Source: JAGTVG01 sp964389805
GTDB taxonomy: Bacteria > Bacteroidota > Bacteroidia > Cytophagales > Cyclobacteriaceae
NCBI GenBank assembly: GCA_964389805.1
Contig: CAYMFU010000204.1
Span: 1 to 9,598, forward strand
Length of the DNA stretch: 9,598 nt
Direction: 5' to 3'
How positions within the stretch are numbered: the stretch's first letter is position 1; every line of letters begins with the position of its first letter. The notes beneath the pieces were generated by a model. The model saw only the letters and a list, made by a program, of their open reading frames with translations, searched no databases and was not told the DNA's origin. The translations under genes were made by a program, and so were the position numbers. Below, piece after piece: positions 5,030-9,598 of this stretch.

Positions 5030-8000
5030 CTACCTCAGCAGGTACATCTTTCCGAAGCCTTTGGTAAAACCGCGGTCACCGGAGGTTTCTCTGTGCTTGA
5101 ATTCCTGTTCCGGAGAGTTTAATAATACCCTGTAAAGATAAACACCGTTTGCCAGCTGATCGCCATACTCATCACGGCCGTCCCAGGCATAGTCTGTTAT
5201 ATTATTTCCTATGTGTATCGACCCGATCTCATCCTGCATGATCTCCCGGACAACCTTGCCGCTGATGGTCATGATCTGGATCTTATACTGGTCAGGGATC
5301 ACGCTTCCGGTAAGGGTAAAAACGAACCTGGTGGAGGTTGAAAAGGGATTAGGATATGGGTAAAAATTAGTGATCTGGGATTCATTGATCACCTCAAAAC
5401 GGACCTGGTAAGGCTCAGTGCCGGAAAGATTACCACTGGCATCAGATGCCTGCACCTTAAGTGTGTATATTCCATCTTCAAATGGAGGAGGTTGATAATC
5501 TACTTTGAAATCAGCTTTCTCGGTAGCCGGGGTCCAGTTAACAGCTGGATCTGAAAAAGATATTCTGCTGAAAAAGCATTCCTCACAAGGTGGTTTGATC
5601 AATATTTCCACACCCGTAGTATCGGTCTTTCTAAGAATTTCATTTTCATCCTTTACGATAACTGAGATCAGTGGAGACGGGGCTACAATATCTCCATCTA
5701 GTATATATCTTCCGTCGAAAGCCACATCAAGGATAGGATTTATATTATCCCTGTTTACTATGACAAAATTTTCAAGGTACAGGTAGTTATTATTAAAATA
5801 TCTTTCAGGGATAATGTTCGGATTAGCTGCCAGATCCAGGTCATTGGCGCCACCCAGATCAAGGGTATTGAAGAGAATGGGAAATTTCTGTTCTTCCCTG
5901 GCAGTCAGAGCTTTAAGATTTAAGCTATCGGTTCTTCGGAACCTTCCTTCCTGGTTAAATACTGAATAAACAACTTTTATAGAATCACTGAAATTCTTAT
6001 CGCTGATGTTCCTGAACACAAAATTCGCTTCCATCTGTTCACCCTCATCTTTTTGAATGTCTTCTATTGCCTGCCCGGCATCCGGATAAAGAATTCCCTC
6101 TGGCATAGGCTCATAGGTTACAATCCAACTATCCAGCTGTGCTGGTGTGATATTTGAAGTATCAGAAGTGAGGAAGTTCAATTTTAAGTAAGGGTACAAT
6201 ACGGGATTAATGCCTGATATATCCAGATTATCAAGTGCAATCCCAGATTGCAGCAAGGTTTCTTGATTACTCTGGTTTACACCTATTATCTGGAAACTGT
6301 ACTGGTCATTTACCAAATCATCAATACCCGTCACCTGGTTGTAAAAGGTATACCAGGTATTTGAAGGGCCTATTTTTACTGAAGTCATTTTCCCGGAAGT
6401 GGCAAAGCCATCAATTGTTTCTGACAGATTAATTTCCTGTTCATCCGTTGGCGTTCCAGAGGATGCGTCAGCAGTAATTTCTATTGCGCTTCCCTCAGGC
6501 GCACCTTTGTACCCAAGTATAATATAAGGATCGCCATCATTCAGATTGTCAAGAACAGTGGAGGATGCTCCTATTTCAAGCAATTTGTCTTTGATTTCCG
6601 GTGTCCAGGAACTGAATAATACATTCCCAATTGAAAAGATCAATACATGATCACCCGGTTTTACGGCATCGATATATTGTCTTAGATAATCCTGAGCTCC
6701 CGTAATTTCATTATTAAGGAAATTATTGATGGCCTGTGGCTGCCTCCCGCAACTTCTTCGGTCAAGGATATCATACTGACCAAATCTCATTACCAGGTAT
6801 GGATTTGTCGTCACCTCATCGAATGCAATGGCATTGATTGAATTTGAAGTGCAATACCTCGTGTTATAGATATATGGGATACTATTCAGGAGCAGCGTAA
6901 CATCCATATACGTTTTATCCGGGTGGTTTGCCCCATATGTTGTTGCCTGAAGGCTTGTCTCATAAGTTGCGAATTTCCATTGATCACCGGCTTGCTCATA
7001 GGTCAATCCCTCATATGTGTTCTCCAGAAGCTGATGAACACTTTTTTGTGCCCAGCCCTCCGGTCCGTTTTCAATATACAGGAAGGAATGAGTCGACCAG
7101 CTGTCTTCTTCCCCGGGTAATACATCAGCAAATTTGGATCGCCAGTAAAACACGGTGCTGTCTGCCTGGCTAAAATTTTGAAAAAGATCTGCCTCCCATA
7201 TGGCGATCCCTTTTTGTGAAATTGAGAAGTTCTGCCTGACCGGACTGTTAAAACCGGGTATGGTATCCAGTTCAAATAGAAACTGTCTTGTATCTCCCAG
7301 GATATCGGTGGCCTGGGCAACCAGTTGCTCCGGACTGATATCTACAATTGAATAATTGTAGGGGAACAGGTTTTGTGTACCCAATTTTGGCAGGAAATAA
7401 TGAAAATCAACCGTATTATTCATTTTTCTTAACTCAGGAATTGAATCAAAAGGATCTATTGTAATCCGGAACTGATTCAGGCCAAAAGCCCCATCAATAT
7501 TATTGTTAATTGTAAAATATAAAGTATCCTTATAATAGACCGGATTAAATAATTCAGGATTCAGGTTATACACTGTCCCATCCGACAGGGTTCGATCGAT
7601 GGAAATAAAGAAAGGTTTTTCATCAGCCCTGCCAAAATTTTTAACGATAATGGCGATATCAAAGGAATCAGTTAAGGTGGTGATGGGTTCGTCATCAATC
7701 GAAATGATAGATATATCATTATTTGAAATGGAATAGTCAGGTCGGTTTGCACCAAATAATAATGCCGCAGGATCCCCTTGTAATACATTCTGTTGAATCT
7801 GTGCTACATTTCTTTCTGAAGGAGGAACAATCTGTAGAAAGCGGTTGGCAGTTTCCTGCAGGATAGATCCGGTAGATTGATCAATATATGAAGAATCCCC
7901 GTAGGCGGTTCCAAGAAAAGTGCTGGTAAATATTTTCAGAGTACTTGTATATCCTACATCAGAATGTGCAAAAAATCCTGTTGCACCTTTCTGGCCTGTG

Positions 8001-9598
8001 ATGATCCAATCTTCTCCGAATGTCATATAGGGTGTAAAAATATTACCGGCATCACAGCCATTTATGTACATAAAAGGATACTTTCCTTTGTTGTTATAGC
8101 CCATTGCGGGATCGGAAACATATCCTATGTCGATATCCGTTATGTTTGGTGCAGAATGGCCAAAAAAGAGGATCAGGCTCTTTCCCTCATTGATTTCCTC
8201 AGAAATATTGATCAGTTCCACGCTATTATTGCTTTCCTTATATATGTTCAGAGTATTTGATCCTAGATAAAGATCTTCCTGGATCGCTTTAAACTCATTA
8301 ATAAATTGTCTGAATCCTACCAGCTCTCCGGCAGAAGTGCCACCGCTGAGTTGGATGACGTCTTTCTTCCACATTTCATCGAAATCAAAAAGTTCAGCTT
8401 CTTTGATTTTTTCCAGATAGTTAACTAGTTCGGCAGCACTTTTGGCGGTGATCCTGCCGGTCGGTATACCCGGGCCGTATGTCGAACCGTTCAATCCAGC
8501 CGTAAATAATACGTCGCTTCCAGGGTATCCCGCAGTAGGGATCCAGTCCTTCACCTCTGTTGCTGTTTGCTGACCCCTGTAATAATAATAATTCGGGGTT
8601 AAGCCTTTGCCAATGAGCAATAAATATTGCGGATCACCATTTGAAACCATATCCCTGCAAAAATTGCGAATTGCCAATGGGGAATATTCTCCATAGCTAT
8701 ATTGGTTGAATAAGGTATTGATCTCTACTGATAAGGTATCAAAGTTACCTCCTTCAGGGGAGGCACGATATGCCGCGTAGGCTTGAACTGGATTGTTGTA
8801 ACTTCCGACAGTATGGGTAAAATCGGAATGATATAGCATCAAGTAATTGGCAGAGGATGCATTTATCCTTCTTAAAGGAATCTTTTGTATCCCTGAAATG
8901 ACCAATCTGTTTTCGGAACTTATTAGTGTCCTTTTGATCGAGGTGTTTGGTATTATAGCCCTGATAACCCCGGATACAGAGTCATACCCTATATTAATCA
9001 CGTTGTAAGGATCGGTAACATCCCACAAAATATCGGGATTGGTAATGCCGGAAAATTCAACATACGATTTCCCTCCTATGTTCTCCTCAAGAATATATTT
9101 TTTATAGGCCAGGCCGTTTTGATTAAACAGTTGTGGGTAGTCCACCTCAATATATGAAACTGAGATATGGCTAAAATCACTATCCACGTATCCTTCTTCT
9201 GTTATCTTCACAAATAATTCACCTGTGGGGCTGATATCAGACCAGGCCAGGGTGTCGCCAAAAAGTGCATTGTATCCATATTGAAATTCTCTATAACCCA
9301 GAGAGTGCAATGATACACTTTGCGGACCAGCTTCAATTAGGGTATTGTGATCTGAGTTGCTCCTTCCCGCCAGTAAAATATTTAGCCTGGGGCCTGGTCC
9401 GGTTTCATGCCTGAAATCGAGGCTGTCAAAGGTATATTCCTGTGATTGCCCTTTACGTATCCTTGGTCCGGTAAATCCCTCTCCATAATCGTAATGCGCA
9501 TTCACACTTTCTGCCGTAGCGGAACCGAGCGGATAGTATAAGCCGACAGAATAGTTATTGGTCAGAATGCTTAGTTTTTTCTCCCAATGAAAAGGCTC
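5030..9598 (-). CDS. T9SS C25-family (gingipain-like) cysteine protease, PorU2-like, 5'-truncated by the window edge
   Basis: The frame is open from the TAG at 5030-5032 to the right edge: 1522 codons, numbered here from the edge. A GTG at 9503-9505 could be taken as a start, but 31 further in-frame codons precede it without a stop, so the real start is outside. Layout: beta-rich N-terminal/propeptide-like part (about 1-245); peptidase C25 domain (about 245-615) with catalytic His481 in FFGHSA (codon 8156-8158) and Cys515 in NGCDAG (codon 8054-8056); CARDB-like domain (about 620-736); FN3-like stretch; ILEI/FAM3-like domain (about 916-1041); a second CARDB-like and an Ig-like part with CEEC (1338-1341); and a FlgD-type C-terminal sorting domain from YPYPNPFS (1413-1420), with GVYLYRVLL and the end GKMYLLR. 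It is probably exported through the outer membrane by the T9SS. PorU-type proteins cleave sorting domains of T9SS cargo; whether this one is a sortase or an ordinary surface protease is inference. Confidence 0.9.
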   Translation of the reverse strand, partial: EPFHWEKKLSILTNNYSVGLYYPLGSATAESVNAHYDYGEGFTGPRIRKGQSQEYTFDSLDFRHETGPGPRLNILLAGRSNSDHNTLIEAGPQSVSLHSLGYREFQYGYNALFGDTLAWSDISPTGELFVKITEEGYVDSDFSHISVSYIEVDYPQLFNQNGLAYKKYILEENIGGKSYVEFSGITNPDILWDVTDPYNVINIGYDSVSGVIRAIIPNTSIKRTLISSENRLVISGIQKIPLRRINASSANYLMLYHSDFTHTVGSYNNPVQAYAAYRASPEGGNFDTLSVEINTLFNQYSYGEYSPLAIRNFCRDMVSNGDPQYLLLIGKGLTPNYYYYRGQQTATEVKDWIPTAGYPGSDVLFTAGLNGSTYGPGIPTGRITAKSAAELVNYLEKIKEAELFDFDEMWKKDVIQLSGGTSAGELVGFRQFINEFKAIQEDLYLGSNTLNIYKESNNSVELINISEEINEGKSLILFFGHSAPNITDIDIGYVSDPAMGYNNKGKYPFMYINGCDAGNIFTPYMTFGEDWIITGQKGATGFFAHSDVGYTSTLKIFTSTFLGTAYGDSSYIDQSTGSILQETANRFLQIVPPSERNVAQIQQNVLQGDPAALLFGANRPDYSISNNDISIISIDDEPITTLTDSFDIAIIVKNFGRADEKPFFISIDRTLSDGTVYNLNPELFNPVYYKDTLYFTINNNIDGAFGLNQFRITIDPFDSIPELRKMNNTVDFHYFLPKLGTQNLFPYNYSIVDISPEQLVAQATDILGDTRQFLFELDTIPGFNSPVRQNFSISQKGIAIWEADLFQNFSQADSTVFYWRSKFADVLPGEEDSWSTHSFLYIENGPEGWAQKSVHQLLENTYEGLTYEQAGDQWKFATYETSLQATTYGANHPDKTYMDVTLLLNSIPYIYNTRYCTSNSINAIAFDEVTTNPYLVMRFGQYDILDRRSCGRQPQAINNFLNNEITGAQDYLRQYIDAVKPGDHVLIFSIGNVLFSSWTPEIKDKLLEIGASSTVLDNLNDGDPYIILGYKGAPEGSAIEITADASSGTPTDEQEINLSETIDGFATSGKMTSVKIGPSNTWYTFYNQVTGIDDLVNDQYSFQIIGVNQSNQETLLQSGIALDNLDISGINPVLYPYLKLNFLTSDTSNITPAQLDSWIVTYEPMPEGILYPDAGQAIEDIQKDEGEQMEANFVFRNISDKNFSDSIKVVYSVFNQEGRFRRTDSLNLKALTAREEQKFPILFNTLDLGGANDLDLAANPNIIPERYFNNNYLYLENFVIVNRDNINPILDVAFDGRYILDGDIVAPSPLISVIVKDENEILRKTDTTGVEILIKPPCEECFFSRISFSDPAVNWTPATEKADFKVDYQPPPFEDGIYTLKVQASDASGNLSGTEPYQVRFEVINESQITNFYPYPNPFSTSTRFVFTLTGSVIPDQYKIQIMTISGKVVREIMQDEIGSIHIGNNITDYAWDGRDEYGDQLANGVYLYRVLLNSPEQEFKHRETSGDRGFTKGFGKMYLLR

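Noticed and set aside
6923..8260. Open frames of 65-105 codons inside the C25 protease gene (both strands, e.g. 7003-7320 and 7964-8260)
   Set aside because: They overlap a continuous, domain-rich coding frame and show no motif of their own.

Overview
The window looks like a chromosomal piece of a Bacteroidota bacterium, probably a free-living Cytophagia/Flavobacteriia/Sphingobacteriia-type organism. The clues are a type IX secretion system (T9SS) C25 protease with a C-terminal sorting domain, a FAS1-domain lipoprotein, a free-standing receiver protein of the Bacteroidota kind, moderately AT-rich DNA, and A-rich leaders mostly without Shine-Dalgarno sequences.

Left part (135-4131, + strand): three genes in one direction with gaps of 59 and 32 bp, likely co-transcribed. 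The first (135-2081) is a fusion of an N-terminal Rieske [2Fe-2S] domain to a complete pyruvate-oxidase-type thiamine-diphosphate enzyme. The second (2141-3109) is a zinc-independent MDR oxidoreductase of the quinone-reductase group. The third (3142-4131) is a predicted lipoprotein with two fasciclin (FAS1) domains. The first two suggest a small redox unit: a 2-keto-acid oxidase with a built-in iron-sulfur relay, next to a nicotinamide/quinone-type reductase. The link of the FAS1 lipoprotein to this chemistry is unknown.

Middle (4132-5029): a convergent intergenic region of about 200 bp has a short GC-rich stretch and weak hairpins. It is followed on the - strand by an orphan response-regulator receiver protein (4333-4764). 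Upstream of that gene lie a strong sigma-54-like promoter match, a bulged terminator-like hairpin that would end transcription from the protease gene, and a 9-bp perfect inverted repeat.

Right part (5030-9598, - strand): one very large gene, cut by the right edge, encoding a PorU2-like C25 (gingipain-family) cysteine protease of the T9SS. The His-Cys dyad is intact. Downstream come CARDB/Ig-like modules, an ILEI/FAM3-like domain and a FlgD-type C-terminal sorting domain. Its frame is open to the last base of the window, so the true start lies outside.

No tRNA, rRNA, CRISPR array, insertion sequence or integration site was seen. The most unusual item is the Rieske/pyruvate-oxidase fusion.
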